From positions 181,359 through 245,358 of the forward strand of contig NZ_JAKGCR010000007.1 in the NCBI RefSeq assembly GCF_022668875.1: a stretch of DNA of 64,000 bases, read 5' to 3'. The notes beneath the pieces are model-generated. The model was not told where the DNA came from. It did not search any database and was given only the letters and a program-made list of their open reading frames with translations. This document shows, one piece after another, positions 31,783 to 39,908 of the stretch; position 1 is the first letter of the stretch, and the number at the start of each line of letters is the position of its first letter. The position numbers and the translations under genes were made by a program. This stretch comes from Domibacillus sp. PGB-M46 (GTDB lineage Bacteria > Bacillota > Bacilli > Bacillales > Domibacillaceae).

Positions 31783-32235
31783 CTATATGCGAAGCGAATA
31801 GCGAATAGATAACAGAATACAGGCATAAAAGCAGGAAGCAGCAAATGGAATGGCGGACAGATCCATTGCAGCGGCTGATTCGACCGGTATTCTGCATAAA
31901 GCCGGGTTCTGCAGAACAGCACCGAGCATCGTACCCATCGCTCCTCCGATTGCTCCATTATATAACCCATTCAATTGAGCTGGATTTCGCAGCAATTTGC
32001 CAAAATTCCAGCCAACCCCTGCCCCGAAAAGCAAAGAAGCGCCATAAAAGCCTGGAAAGAGCAAAATAAAGTACATAGTAAAAAGGAAGGAAGTAAGCAT
32101 TGAGATAGTCATACAAATGACAAGTGTAAAATGATCGTCAAAAAGCAGCCGCTTTTTCTTTAATAAATGATAAATGCGATATAATTCAGCCCCATTCCAG
32201 CTGCTTAATAATAAAATGAATAGCAATTTCCTCAC
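31783..32235 (-). CDS. Small polytopic membrane protein, paralogue of the next gene (possible MnxB-like)
   Basis: 150 residues with about four hydrophobic helices. The C-terminal half, with LNGLYNGAIGGAMGTMLGAVL, aligns with LAGVTNGFMVGIMAPMLGSVL of the upstream gene, so the two are paralogues that probably form one complex. Its ATG overlaps the upstream stop by 4 nt. No named family is recognised. By position next to the Sco-like gene it could correspond to one of the unassigned membrane proteins at the start of mnx operons; that is inference. Confidence 0.75.
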   Translation of the reverse strand: MRKLLFILLLSSWNGAELYRIYHLLKKKRLLFDDHFTLVICMTISMLTSFLFTMYFILLFPGFYGASLLFGAGVGWNFGKLLRNPAQLNGLYNGAIGGAMGTMLGAVLQNPALCRIPVESAAAMDLSAIPFAASCFYACILLSIRYSLRI

Positions 32236-32651
32236 GACCTTTGAATGGAGATAATAATAAAAAGGAAGCAGAACAAAAAGAGACCGTGAACAAACAAAAT
32301 AATTTGGCCTGGCATATCTAGTACTGATCCCAGCATAGGAGCCATAATGCCAACCATGAAACCGTTTGTTACTCCAGCTAAACAGGTTTGATAATCAAAA
32401 AGCAGCCCAAACGCTGCGCCTGCTGCTGCACCGATTGCAGCGGAAGTGATTGTAATCAGCGAAAAATGAAAAGGAAAGGCCAAAATCAAAACAATCCCAG
32501 CCAGCAGCGCCGCGACTCCGCCCATCGCCTGGCTGATATTCATCCCAAGTTGAATGCCGACCCATTTTTTCCGGCGAAATACATACACAAACAGAATACC
32601 GCATAATAGTATGTCTATAGTCAAAAGATACAGCAGAGTAACTTCCTTCAT
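32232..32651 (-). CDS. Small polytopic membrane protein, first gene of the Sco-like operon (possible MnxA-like)
   Basis: 139 residues, about four hydrophobic helices and Gly/Ala-rich helix-packing stretches (ITSAAIGAAAGAAFGLLF). ATG 32651 has GTGAGGTG upstream. Paralogue of the downstream gene, with the shared pattern of Asn-Gly followed by Gly-x-Met-x-Pro/Thr-Met-Leu-Gly-Ser/Ala-Val-Leu. It starts a three-gene run with overlapping or close spacing ending in the Sco-like gene. Function unknown; a copper or manganese transport or anchoring role is suggested only by context. Confidence 0.75.
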   Translation of the reverse strand: MKEVTLLYLLTIDILLCGILFVYVFRRKKWVGIQLGMNISQAMGGVAALLAGIVLILAFPFHFSLITITSAAIGAAAGAAFGLLFDYQTCLAGVTNGFMVGIMAPMLGSVLDMPGQIILFVHGLFLFCFLFIIISIQRS

Positions 32652-32764
32652 TCTTGCACCTCACTTTCACAGGCTGAATAATTTAATAAAAACAACTTTC
32701 TTTGCAATTTTTGCTTTTTATAGCTATGCGTATTCTTAAGCAGATATCTCTTGTTCGCACAAAT

Positions 32765-32790
32765 AAGACCCCTTTTAGCTCAGGGGTCTT
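32765..32790 (-). terminator. Hairpin after the zinc-ribbon protein gene
   Basis: Stem AAGACCCC/GGGGTCTT with a 10-nt loop downstream of the minus-strand gene at 32813. The T-run after it is short, so terminator strength is uncertain. Confidence 0.6.
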
Positions 32791-32812
32791 ACGAAGCACT
32801 AATCATGCTGCT

Positions 32813-33457
32813 TTACTTCTTTTCCAGCAAAACAAAATCTTTGAATGAGAACAAAGCGGCTGTTACTGCTGCGCCTGCTTCCGGCTCTTCTTCCTCTTCT
32901 TCTTCAAGCCCTAGTACATCGATTTCTTCTACCTCCGGCTCTACTGCTTCTACGCTGTAAGAAACCGCATTGAAAACAACTTTTGCATCAGGATCCTTAC
33001 TGATAACTGTGATGCGGATTTCAAATGAAAGAACCGGTGTTGCCATAGGACCGCCATTTAGTAAGTCCGCAAAAAAGTGCTGCGTCTGATGGCATGGAAT
33101 TTTCGTTTTTTCTGCCGGCATGACCGGTGCAGCCATCGCTTTCATTGGAACGGCCATACCAACAGGTGTAGTCGTAAGTCCAGCAGAAATAGCCGGGTCG
33201 CCCCAGTTGAATACTTCTACTTTCACCTGTACAGAATCTTTGTCAAAGTTTGTGGCAGATACCCATAGCTCTTGGGCAACCTGAGCCCCTGCTGCCGCAT
33301 TTGAAATAGGCCCCGACGTATATACTTTTTTGTGTTTTTGCTTTTTACACTCCATATCCTTTTCCTCCTTTTTATAATAATAAGCATTGCAGCGTTTGCA
33401 ATTTTTTACCTTATCGTCATTCTTAGACTTGCAGTGGTAACATTTCCAACTACCCAT
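32813..33457 (-). CDS. Zinc-ribbon plus beta-rich protein with acidic tail, likely spore-associated
   Basis: Not recognised as a named protein. From GTG/ATG-proximal end: residues 1-22 match the RanBP2-type zinc finger pattern exactly (W-x-C-x2-C-x3-N-x6-C-x2-C, MGSWKCYHCKSKN... CKRCN); then a Lys-rich linker; a beta-rich body of ~130 residues with VSATNFDKDSVQVKVEVFNWG; and an acidic tail (LEEEEEEEPEA). A second ATG at 33355 (residue 35) has a stronger ribosome site (AAGGAGG) than the first, so two forms may be made, with and without the finger. A sigma-K-like promoter lies 50 bp upstream. Divergent from the mnx genes. Confidence 0.75.
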   Translation of the reverse strand: MGSWKCYHCKSKNDDKVKNCKRCNAYYYKKEEKDMECKKQKHKKVYTSGPISNAAAGAQVAQELWVSATNFDKDSVQVKVEVFNWGDPAISAGLTTTPVGMAVPMKAMAAPVMPAEKTKIPCHQTQHFFADLLNGGPMATPVLSFEIRITVISKDPDAKVVFNAVSYSVEAVEPEVEEIDVLGLEEEEEEEPEAGAAVTAALFSFKDFVLLEKK

Positions 33458-33507
33458 GTATTCGTTAACCCCCCTCCCTATTTATTCCAAGTTTTTTCTT
33501 GGTTCTA

Positions 33508-33535
33508 TATCGTATGAACGTACTTACAGCCCCGT
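33508..33535 (-). promoter_or_regulatory. Sigma-K-like promoter of the zinc-ribbon protein gene
   Basis: Minus-strand AC, 17 bp, CATACGATA, matching the late mother-cell sigma-K pattern (AC N16-17 CATANNNTA). Start codon is about 50 bp downstream. The same -10 sequence appears at 39830. Confidence 0.6.
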
Positions 33536-33683
33536 ATAATGCATCTAACCATTTTTACTGATTTTTTAAAGTAATCACTGAGCAGAGTACAAAAACAACC
33601 TGCTGTCCTTAATGTTTTTCATAAGAATAATCATTCTGCATGTACATATACATTTTTTGTAGTTTGGCATAAGGGGGAACATA

Positions 33684-34442
33684 ATGAAAACCCATATGAG
33701 ATTTGATCAATACCTTTCCGCATTGCTCGAAAAAAGAAAATGCGAACCGCGAACTGAAAGCAAAACAGACGAAACAAAAGAAAAGTTCAGCTCCCCTGCC
33801 GGGGCAGCGCCTACAGAAGAAATACGCTTGTTTACTGAATACAAAGAACAGGCGAATCTTCTGCAGATCGCAAAATCCGCTCCCAAAAAAAGAAAGTTTT
33901 TAATACTGAAAAAGTTCTTCAAGATGAGACGAAATCAACAGGTAATCGTTTTTCTGAGAAAAGGCAGGCATGTTGTTGAAACAACGGGCAAAGTGAATGC
34001 GGTTGGCCGTGATTTTGTGATGCTCATAAATGCAAAAGAGCGGATTTGGATTCCTTTTCGAGCAATTGAATCCGCTAATATTCCAACAGGTGTTCCTCTT
34101 TATTCCACTACCCACCAAAATTTTATTTATGATAATCAGCTAAAACAGCGTTTACTTTCCAATTTTGGTGAGACCGTTGCCGCGAGAGATATACTCATTC
34201 AACAGTTTTATGAGGAAACACTTTTAACGAATTTGAATTCCTGGAAGTACTTATGGGTGAAGGTTGAAACTGAAAAAAAAGCTTTATTCGGAAAAATGGA
34301 GGATATAGACAGCCAAACTCTCCGTTTATCTTTTTGGAAGGAAAAGCACGAAATTGATATTGCGCATATTGTTACAATTCAAAGCATACGTTACATAAGT
34401 CTCTTTCCATTAATTGTAACAAGGCTTTCCCGAATATTTTAG
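33684..34442 (+). CDS. Protein with two predicted Sm-like domains, first gene of the mnxEFG run
   Basis: 252 residues; ATG 33684 follows AAGGGGG. After a charged, probably disordered N-terminal 75 residues there are two short beta domains: the first reads TGKVNAVGRDFVMLI...IWIPFRAIESA, the second FGKMEDIDSQTLRLSF...IDIAHIVTIQS. Both have the Sm/LSM-like pattern of GxV/I-x(5)-D-F-V-x-L followed by a basic/hydrophobic strand and I-x-x-I. The middle shares LLSNFGETVA with the paralogue at 39909. No family name recognised. Position just before mnxE-like, mnxF and mnxG fits the place of mnxD, but identity is not shown. Confidence 0.75.
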   Translation: MKTHMRFDQYLSALLEKRKCEPRTESKTDETKEKFSSPAGAAPTEEIRLFTEYKEQANLLQIAKSAPKKRKFLILKKFFKMRRNQQVIVFLRKGRHVVETTGKVNAVGRDFVMLINAKERIWIPFRAIESANIPTGVPLYSTTHQNFIYDNQLKQRLLSNFGETVAARDILIQQFYEETLLTNLNSWKYLWVKVETEKKALFGKMEDIDSQTLRLSFWKEKHEIDIAHIVTIQSIRYISLFPLIVTRLSRIF

Positions 34443-34521
34443 GTGAATGTGTGCCGCATTTCTCATTGCCTCAGCCTTCACATGTCTTGCCTGCGGATTC
34501 TTCTAGTAAAGGAGCGATAGA

Positions 34522-35106
34522 ATGGGAAACAAACGAGATGAGAAAGAAAAACAAGATGAAACCCTAATTGCCGCGGAAAATGAAAATACGAATAAAGAAC
34601 TTGAGATATCAGAGGACAACACGGAAGAAAAGGAACTTGCAGCAGAACAAGGAAACGATAAAAAAGAGGATGAGGAGCTAGAAGAAGAAGAAGAAGAAGA
34701 AGAGGATGAAGATGAGGACGACAATGATGAAGAGGATGAAGAGGATGAGGAGCTAGAAGAAGAAGAAGAAGAAGAGGATGAAGATGAGGACGACAATGAT
34801 GAAGAGGATGAAGAAGACGACGAAGACGATGATGAATTCTTCGAAGAATTGACCAGTTTGATAGGCCAAAGTGTGTTAATTGTTACCGAAGCGTCTCAAC
34901 TAAATTTGCTCGGCCAGACATTCAGGCCTATTTTTTGCGGACCGATTGTTGAAGTAGAGAGAAGCCACCTGACGATTGATCCGGTCACCATTAAAATTTT
35001 AAATGCTCCATTTTTCCAGTTTCCGCTGCCGCTGTCCATTCCACTTGAAAAGATTGCCCAGCTGACACCTTGTTTTGACTGCAGTGAACGGTTCCCGCTT
35101 ATTTAA
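34522..35106 (+). CDS. mnxE: MnxE-like subunit with a long acidic N-terminal extension
   Basis: 194 residues; ATG 34522 follows AAAGGAG. The C-terminal ~90 residues (FFEELTSLIGQSVLIVTEASQ, then FCGPIVEVERSHLTID and IPLEKIAQLTP) form a small beta domain like that of the next gene. Known MnxE and MnxF are small subunits that bind copper in the MnxEFG complex. The first ~105 residues are unusual: almost only Glu, Asp and some Lys/Asn, with a near-perfect tandem duplication of 25 codons (34675-34749 and 34750 onward). Usual MnxE is only about 110 residues. The symbol is by position and domain, not full similarity. Confidence 0.65.
   Translation: MGNKRDEKEKQDETLIAAENENTNKELEISEDNTEEKELAAEQGNDKKEDEELEEEEEEEEDEDEDDNDEEDEEDEELEEEEEEEDEDEDDNDEEDEEDDEDDDEFFEELTSLIGQSVLIVTEASQLNLLGQTFRPIFCGPIVEVERSHLTIDPVTIKILNAPFFQFPLPLSIPLEKIAQLTPCFDCSERFPLI
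34675..34820 (+). repeat. 75-bp tandem duplication encoding acidic repeats
   Basis: Two copies of a 75-bp unit starting at GAGCTA (34675 and 34750), differing by one GAA codon in the Glu run (seven against six). Each encodes E-L-E(n)-D-E-D-E-D-D-N-D-E-E-D-E-E-D. The near identity at DNA level indicates a recent duplication. Confidence 0.85.
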
Positions 35107-35132
35107 AACCAGGAAGAAAGGAAGTGTAAAAA

Positions 35133-35429
35133 ATGACGTCAAGCCGTTCCGCTTCATATTCTCATAATGTTATGCATGATATGGCGCTGGTGGATTATTT
35201 TAGAGCCTCTATTGGACAGAGGGCTTTTATATTGACTCCCTCCTATCCCTTTATGTTTATCGGTGAAATTATTTCCTTGGTAGGAGACCAGGTGGAGCTT
35301 GCAGTCGAAACGACCCATTTTGCCCAGCTTGAAAACCGGAACTGGCTCATTCATATTGACAATATCGAAGTGTTTTATATCGAGTTTCCCGGTGATCCGC
35401 GCATCCCGGAGTTAAATGACATGCTGTAA
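35133..35429 (+). CDS. mnxF: MnxF-like small subunit of the manganese oxidase
   Basis: 98 residues; ATG 35133 follows GAAAGGAAG. One small beta domain: YFRASIGQRAFILTP, then FIGEIISLVGDQVELAVET and WLIHIDNIEVFYIEFP, again the Sm-like pattern. It has His in SYSHNVMHDM near the N-terminus that could bind metal. It lies 15 bp before mnxG. In Bacillus mnx operons the gene just before mnxG is mnxF, and MnxE, MnxF and MnxG purify as one complex. Confidence 0.75.
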   Translation: MTSSRSASYSHNVMHDMALVDYFRASIGQRAFILTPSYPFMFIGEIISLVGDQVELAVETTHFAQLENRNWLIHIDNIEVFYIEFPGDPRIPELNDML

Positions 35430-35443
35430 CGAGGAGGAAAACG

Positions 35444-38400
35444 ATGATACGTCGTTATCATGTAGTCGCGATTCCCATCCGGATGGTGGTAAACAATTTT
35501 GGCGACCATAACCCGGATGGACAGATGTATGTGTTGAAGGAAAATGAAGAAAAGGTAAAAGAGCTGATCCGTAAAAACCCCTTTACACCGGTAGAACTTG
35601 TTCAGCCGCTGACGATCAGGGCGAACGAAGGGGATACGGTTGAAATTCTTTTCGAAAATCAGCTTCCTTTTGCAGCGGGCATGCATTTTCAGGATCTCGA
35701 TTATAATGTGTTAACGTCAGACGGAGCTAATGTCGGCTTTAACCCGAGCTCACTGGCCGAGTGCGGTGAAAAGCTTCTCTACAGGCTGGAGGCCACGTTT
35801 GAAGGCATTTGCTTTTTCACCGATGTCGGCAATATATCGAGTACCGAAGAAGGCTCCAGTATTCAAGGCCTTTTCGGTACACTGCTTGTTGAAAGAAGAG
35901 GCTCCTGGTGGACGGATCCCGTTACAGGCGGACCGGTCAACAGCGGCGTGTTTGCGGATATTCACCATCCTTTCCTTCCCTCCTTCCGTGAGTATGCATG
36001 GTTTTTCCATGATGAAATGGAAGTGGATGATTTAACGGGCAACCGGCCAATTAATGCGATGACCAATCAGGAAGCCGAATCGTTTCATGGCGTGAATTAT
36101 CGGTATGAACCTCTTCATAACCGCCTGAAGCTGGTGGAAGAAGGCGTAGTATCCCCCGAGGTTGAAGGCGAAGAGGTCCACCATGATTCCTGGATGTTTG
36201 GCGACCCTGCAACGCCAATTCTGCGCGGATACCGTGATGATCCGGCTGTGATCCGCCTGATTCATGCAGCTGCCAAAGAAACACACGTTTTTCACTATCA
36301 TGCACATCAATGGCTGAGAGACCCGAGTAACGTTCAGTCAGAATTCGTAGATGCACAGGCAATCAGCCCGCAGTCCCACTACAGCATTCAGCCTTTGTAC
36401 GGACTTGGGAGTCTGCCTGGGACGATCGGGGATGTGATCATTCACTGTCACCTGTATCCGCATTTTGAAGCCGGGATGTGGGGGCTGAACCGGATTTTTG
36501 ACACATTGCAGGACGGGAGCCAGTGCTATCCGAACGGCACGCCGATCGCACCGCTTCAGCCGCTGCCGGACCGCCCAGCCCCGCCGCGCCCGACAAAAGA
36601 AAGGCCGGGATTCCCGAACTTCATTCCCGGAAAAGTCGGCTGCAAAGCACCGAGGCCGCCTCTCGGTATTGTCGGCGGCCGGGACATGACAGAGCTTGAG
36701 AAAAATGTCGCTGTCCCGAATGCCAGACCGGGGGCTGTTTTTACAGATCCGTGCATGAATAATTCGGTCGTTGAAGAGTTCAATATATCAGTGATCGAGC
36801 TGCCGATTGTTTATAACAAACAAGGCTGGTATGATCCAAAAGGAAGAATTTATGTGCGGGATGAAGACTTGGATGATGTGCTGTCCGGAAAAAAAGAACC
36901 GGAACCGCTTGTCCTGCATGTAGCAGCCAATACGTGTATTCGGGTTAACTTTACCAACCGGCTCCCTCATATTCTCGATGGTGACGCTTTTCAGCTGGTG
37001 ACCCGAACGTATGAGACTGCTTTCCATATTCATTTCGTCAAATTTGATGTTCTCGTAGCAGACGGCGCTAACGTAGGCTGGAATTATGACAGCTCCGTTT
37101 TACCGAATGAAACAATTCGATATGAGTACTTTGCCGAAACAGAACTAAAAGCCTTTTTCGTTCATGATCATTTGTTTCCCGTTTCCCATCAGCAGCATGG
37201 CATTTTTGGAACCATTGTCGTGCAGCCGCGCTTCTCTCAATTTTTGGATTCTAAAACAGGTGAAGAAACAGATAAGGGAGCCGAAATTACGGTTCACAAT
37301 CCGCTGATCCCGGATTATCGTGACTTTGCACTGTTTGTTCAGGATTTTGCTTTTTTATTTGATAAAGACGGCTGTCCGATTCAGCCGCCCCAGTTCCCTG
37401 GCTCACCCGATGATCCTGGTATTTTTGCGGTCAATTACAAAAATGAACCGCTGCAGTTCCGGCTTGGGAAAGACTGTGATCCTGCGTACTCGTTCAGCTC
37501 TTATGTAAATGGAGATCCCATCACGCCTGTTTTCCAGGCTTATGAAGGAGATTCTATCCGCATTCGGCTTCTGCAGGGTGCCCATGAGGAATCGCACAGC
37601 TTTAATGTGCACGGTTTGAGGTGGAGATCAGAGCGGCCGAGCAATGATTCCCAGATCCGGTCGCAGCAGCATATCGGCATTTCAGAGTCTTTTACGTTTG
37701 AAATAGATATTCCAAGAGCCGGAGATTATTTGTGGGCTTTTGAAACGGAAGAAGATGTGTGGAACGGCACGTGGGGACTGATTCGTGCGTATGATCAGGA
37801 AGTAGAGGATTTAATCCCGCTGTCTGACCGGCCTTTGCCCGCGCCAAGAACACGTCCGCTGCCTGAAGTAACAGGAAAACCGCCAGCCCCTGCCGATCCG
37901 CAGTCTACCCTGCCGCCTGAAGCAGCGCATAATGCGCCGATCCGCCGATACAGTGTTGTTGCTTTTCAAACGCCAATTTTATACAACTCGTTTGGAGACC
38001 ATGACCCATTTGGCATCGTATTTGCTTTAGAAGAAGATGTAGAGGACATTCTATACGGCAAAAAAAATCCGGAGCCGCTTGTACTAAGGGGTAATTCTGG
38101 TGATTTAGTCGAAGTTACCTTGACCAGCCGGCTCAAGTTTGAGTTATTCCCGTTCCCGGATGGCATTCATCCTTATCCGCCGGTAAAAGAGCAGGCCTTT
38201 TATCCGCCGTCTCTGCGGATTTCCCTGTTCGTCAACATGCTTGATTATGATGTGACCACTTCGAGTGGCAGCACTGTCGGTTTTAATCCCGATCAAACGG
38301 TCGGGCCTGGCGAAACGATCACATACCGCTGGCATGTACAGGATGCCATGGGCACCTGCGCCATGTGGGATCTGGCCGATCTGCGCAATCACCGTTCTTT

Positions 38401-39094
38401 TGGCACGTTCGGTGCTTTTATAGCGGAGCCACGGTTTACCACGTACCATGATCCTTACACGCTGGAACCTGTCCGGACCGGTACAAATGTCATTCTCAAC
38501 AACCCGTTTGGCAGTCTCTATAGAGAATTTGTTTTAATTATGCATGACGGTGTTCGTTTAGAAGATAAGCACGGCAAAGTCATTATCGATCCGATTGATG
38601 GCGTCATTCCGGAACCTGACCCTGAAGACGATGAAGTAGACACCTATGATTTCGGGTCACGCGGCTTCAACTACCGGACGGAACGGCTCATTAACCGTTT
38701 TAGAAAACACCCAGTTTTAGGTGACTTATTTAGTTCAGAGGTTCACGGTGATCCGGCCACGCCTGTTTTTGAAGCGTATCCTGGTGATCCGGTGGTTATT
38801 CGGCTTACGACACCCTCAGAACGCCGAAGAGCGCACACCTTCCACCTTCACGGCCATAATTGGAAATTTGACCCGAGAGATATTGAATCCCGTATTGATT
38901 CATACACAGGCCACATGGTTGCCGGCGTTACAGAAGATCTGCTTTTAATTGGCGGAGCCGGAGGAACGTATAACTACCCGGGGGATTATATGTACCGGGC
39001 CGGCAACATTCGCTGGGATATCGAACAGGGGATGTGGGGAATTATGCGGGTTCACAGCAAAGTACAGCCCCATTTGCCGCCTTTATCTCATTGA
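35444..39094 (+). CDS. mnxG: Manganese-oxidising multicopper oxidase MnxG
   Basis: Giant multicopper oxidase (1216 residues; Bacillus MnxG is about 1217) that oxidises Mn(II) to Mn(IV) oxide on the spore surface using O2. About six cupredoxin-like domains can be counted by repeated VNYKNEPL/GDPITPVFQAYEGD-type blocks. Copper-ligand motifs: HVFHYHAHQW (residues 281-290), type 1 site HCHLYPHFEAGM (334-345, Cys335, Met345), HIH (528-530), HDH (574-576), plus HSFNVHG (718-724) and HTFHLHGH (1131-1138). ATG 35444 follows GAGGAGG. No signal peptide, as expected for a protein placed on the spore by the mother cell. Confidence 0.93.
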   Translation: MIRRYHVVAIPIRMVVNNFGDHNPDGQMYVLKENEEKVKELIRKNPFTPVELVQPLTIRANEGDTVEILFENQLPFAAGMHFQDLDYNVLTSDGANVGFNPSSLAECGEKLLYRLEATFEGICFFTDVGNISSTEEGSSIQGLFGTLLVERRGSWWTDPVTGGPVNSGVFADIHHPFLPSFREYAWFFHDEMEVDDLTGNRPINAMTNQEAESFHGVNYRYEPLHNRLKLVEEGVVSPEVEGEEVHHDSWMFGDPATPILRGYRDDPAVIRLIHAAAKETHVFHYHAHQWLRDPSNVQSEFVDAQAISPQSHYSIQPLYGLGSLPGTIGDVIIHCHLYPHFEAGMWGLNRIFDTLQDGSQCYPNGTPIAPLQPLPDRPAPPRPTKERPGFPNFIPGKVGCKAPRPPLGIVGGRDMTELEKNVAVPNARPGAVFTDPCMNNSVVEEFNISVIELPIVYNKQGWYDPKGRIYVRDEDLDDVLSGKKEPEPLVLHVAANTCIRVNFTNRLPHILDGDAFQLVTRTYETAFHIHFVKFDVLVADGANVGWNYDSSVLPNETIRYEYFAETELKAFFVHDHLFPVSHQQHGIFGTIVVQPRFSQFLDSKTGEETDKGAEITVHNPLIPDYRDFALFVQDFAFLFDKDGCPIQPPQFPGSPDDPGIFAVNYKNEPLQFRLGKDCDPAYSFSSYVNGDPITPVFQAYEGDSIRIRLLQGAHEESHSFNVHGLRWRSERPSNDSQIRSQQHIGISESFTFEIDIPRAGDYLWAFETEEDVWNGTWGLIRAYDQEVEDLIPLSDRPLPAPRTRPLPEVTGKPPAPADPQSTLPPEAAHNAPIRRYSVVAFQTPILYNSFGDHDPFGIVFALEEDVEDILYGKKNPEPLVLRGNSGDLVEVTLTSRLKFELFPFPDGIHPYPPVKEQAFYPPSLRISLFVNMLDYDVTTSSGSTVGFNPDQTVGPGETITYRWHVQDAMGTCAMWDLADLRNHRSFGTFGAFIAEPRFTTYHDPYTLEPVRTGTNVILNNPFGSLYREFVLIMHDGVRLEDKHGKVIIDPIDGVIPEPDPEDDEVDTYDFGSRGFNYRTERLINRFRKHPVLGDLFSSEVHGDPATPVFEAYPGDPVVIRLTTPSERRRAHTFHLHGHNWKFDPRDIESRIDSYTGHMVAGVTEDLLLIGGAGGTYNYPGDYMYRAGNIRWDIEQGMWGIMRVHSKVQPHLPPLSH

Positions 39095-39133
39095 CATCGG
39101 TAAGATTAAACGATTTGTTTCCTTTTCACATGG

Positions 39134-39168
39134 AAAAGCGGTGTTCCATAAGGAATACCGCTTTTTTC
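39134..39168 (+). terminator. Terminator after mnxG
   Basis: Stem AAAGCGGTGTTCC/GGAATACCGCTTT followed by a T-run on the plus strand; it ends the mnx run and lies before the convergent His-rich gene. Confidence 0.85.
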
Positions 39169-39178
39169 ATAGGGCTTG

Positions 39179-39634
39179 TCAGCAAAATTTATCAAGCCGT
39201 TCTACCCATTTGATTTGATCAAATTGGACAAGGAACACTTTTTTCTTGAATCCATGATTATGATTCTCTTTTTTCACTTTCACAACAATCTCAATAAAAT
39301 CATTGCCTACGAAAGTAATTCTCCCTTGAACAATCTTTTCTTCTTCAAGGGCAACCTTAACACGCTCACCGATCAGCTGACGCAAACGAAACGCCATGCT
39401 GCTTCTTAACCCGCTTAAGCGGATGCGGAAACGATCATCGCACAAACATCTATCCATAAAATGATGGTTCCCATGCCCATGTCCGCAGCGGCTGCATGAA
39501 CCGTGATGATGGAAATCGTGATGCAGATGGTGGCTGTGCGAATGAAACTGGCCGAAAGAATGGCCTTTGCTGCAGCCGCAGGAATGATGATGGTGTTTTC
39601 CAAAGTCGTGGCAATTACAGTTTAGCATACTCAT
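39179..39634 (-). CDS. His/Cys-rich metal-binding protein with Sm-like C-terminal domain
   Basis: 151 residues; ATG 39634 follows GAAAGGAGG. The first ~68 residues hold about 22 His and several Cys (NCNCHDFGKHHHHSCGCSK, HSHSHHLHHDFHHHG), a strong metal-binding composition. The last ~80 residues form the same short beta domain as in the flanking genes (RVKVALEEEKIVQGRITFVGNDFIEIVVKV...QIKWVERL). It is convergent with mnxG, from which it is separated by the terminator. Probable role: binding of Cu or Mn on the spore surface. No family name recognised. Confidence 0.8.
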   Translation of the reverse strand: MSMLNCNCHDFGKHHHHSCGCSKGHSFGQFHSHSHHLHHDFHHHGSCSRCGHGHGNHHFMDRCLCDDRFRIRLSGLRSSMAFRLRQLIGERVKVALEEEKIVQGRITFVGNDFIEIVVKVKKENHNHGFKKKVFLVQFDQIKWVERLDKFC

Positions 39635-39811
39635 AGTTTTCCTCCTTTCCCATTACAGTGAAGTATTTAGACTGAGAAAAGCATAGGCTGTAAACCGTTT
39701 TGCTGCTTTCATCTGCTTCTCACAGCCTACTATCATACTATGCTTAACTAGCAAACCCGAATAAGCTAGCGTCCCCTTTTTTAGAAAAAAATAGAATTGT
39801 TTTTCCAAGTC

Positions 39812-39838
39812 ACCAGCGAAAAATGATCACATACGATA
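39812..39838 (+). promoter_or_regulatory. Sigma-K-like promoter of the second Sm-like gene
   Basis: Plus-strand AC within CACC (812-813), 16 bp, then CATACGATA (39830-39838), a full match to the sigma-K pattern; about 70 bp before the ATG at 39909. The gap between the divergent genes also holds an imperfect inverted repeat with arms AGGCTGT/ACAGCCT (39685-39728). Confidence 0.65.
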
Positions 39839-39908
39839 TGAAGAAAGAGGATCGTTGTTTCTTTACGCGTGATAAAAAGGAAAGCTTGAGCAAAAAGGAA
39901 GTGATTCC

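Noticed and set aside
33618..33645. Fur/PerR/MntR-like site before the gene at 33684
   Set aside because: An AATCATT core with imperfect arms (AGAATAATCATTCT) is seen, but it does not match any one consensus well enough.
34503..34796. Poly-serine open frame on the minus strand
   Set aside because: It is the opposite-strand reading of the acidic GAA/GAT repeat in the mnxE-like gene; no ribosome site and no independent support.
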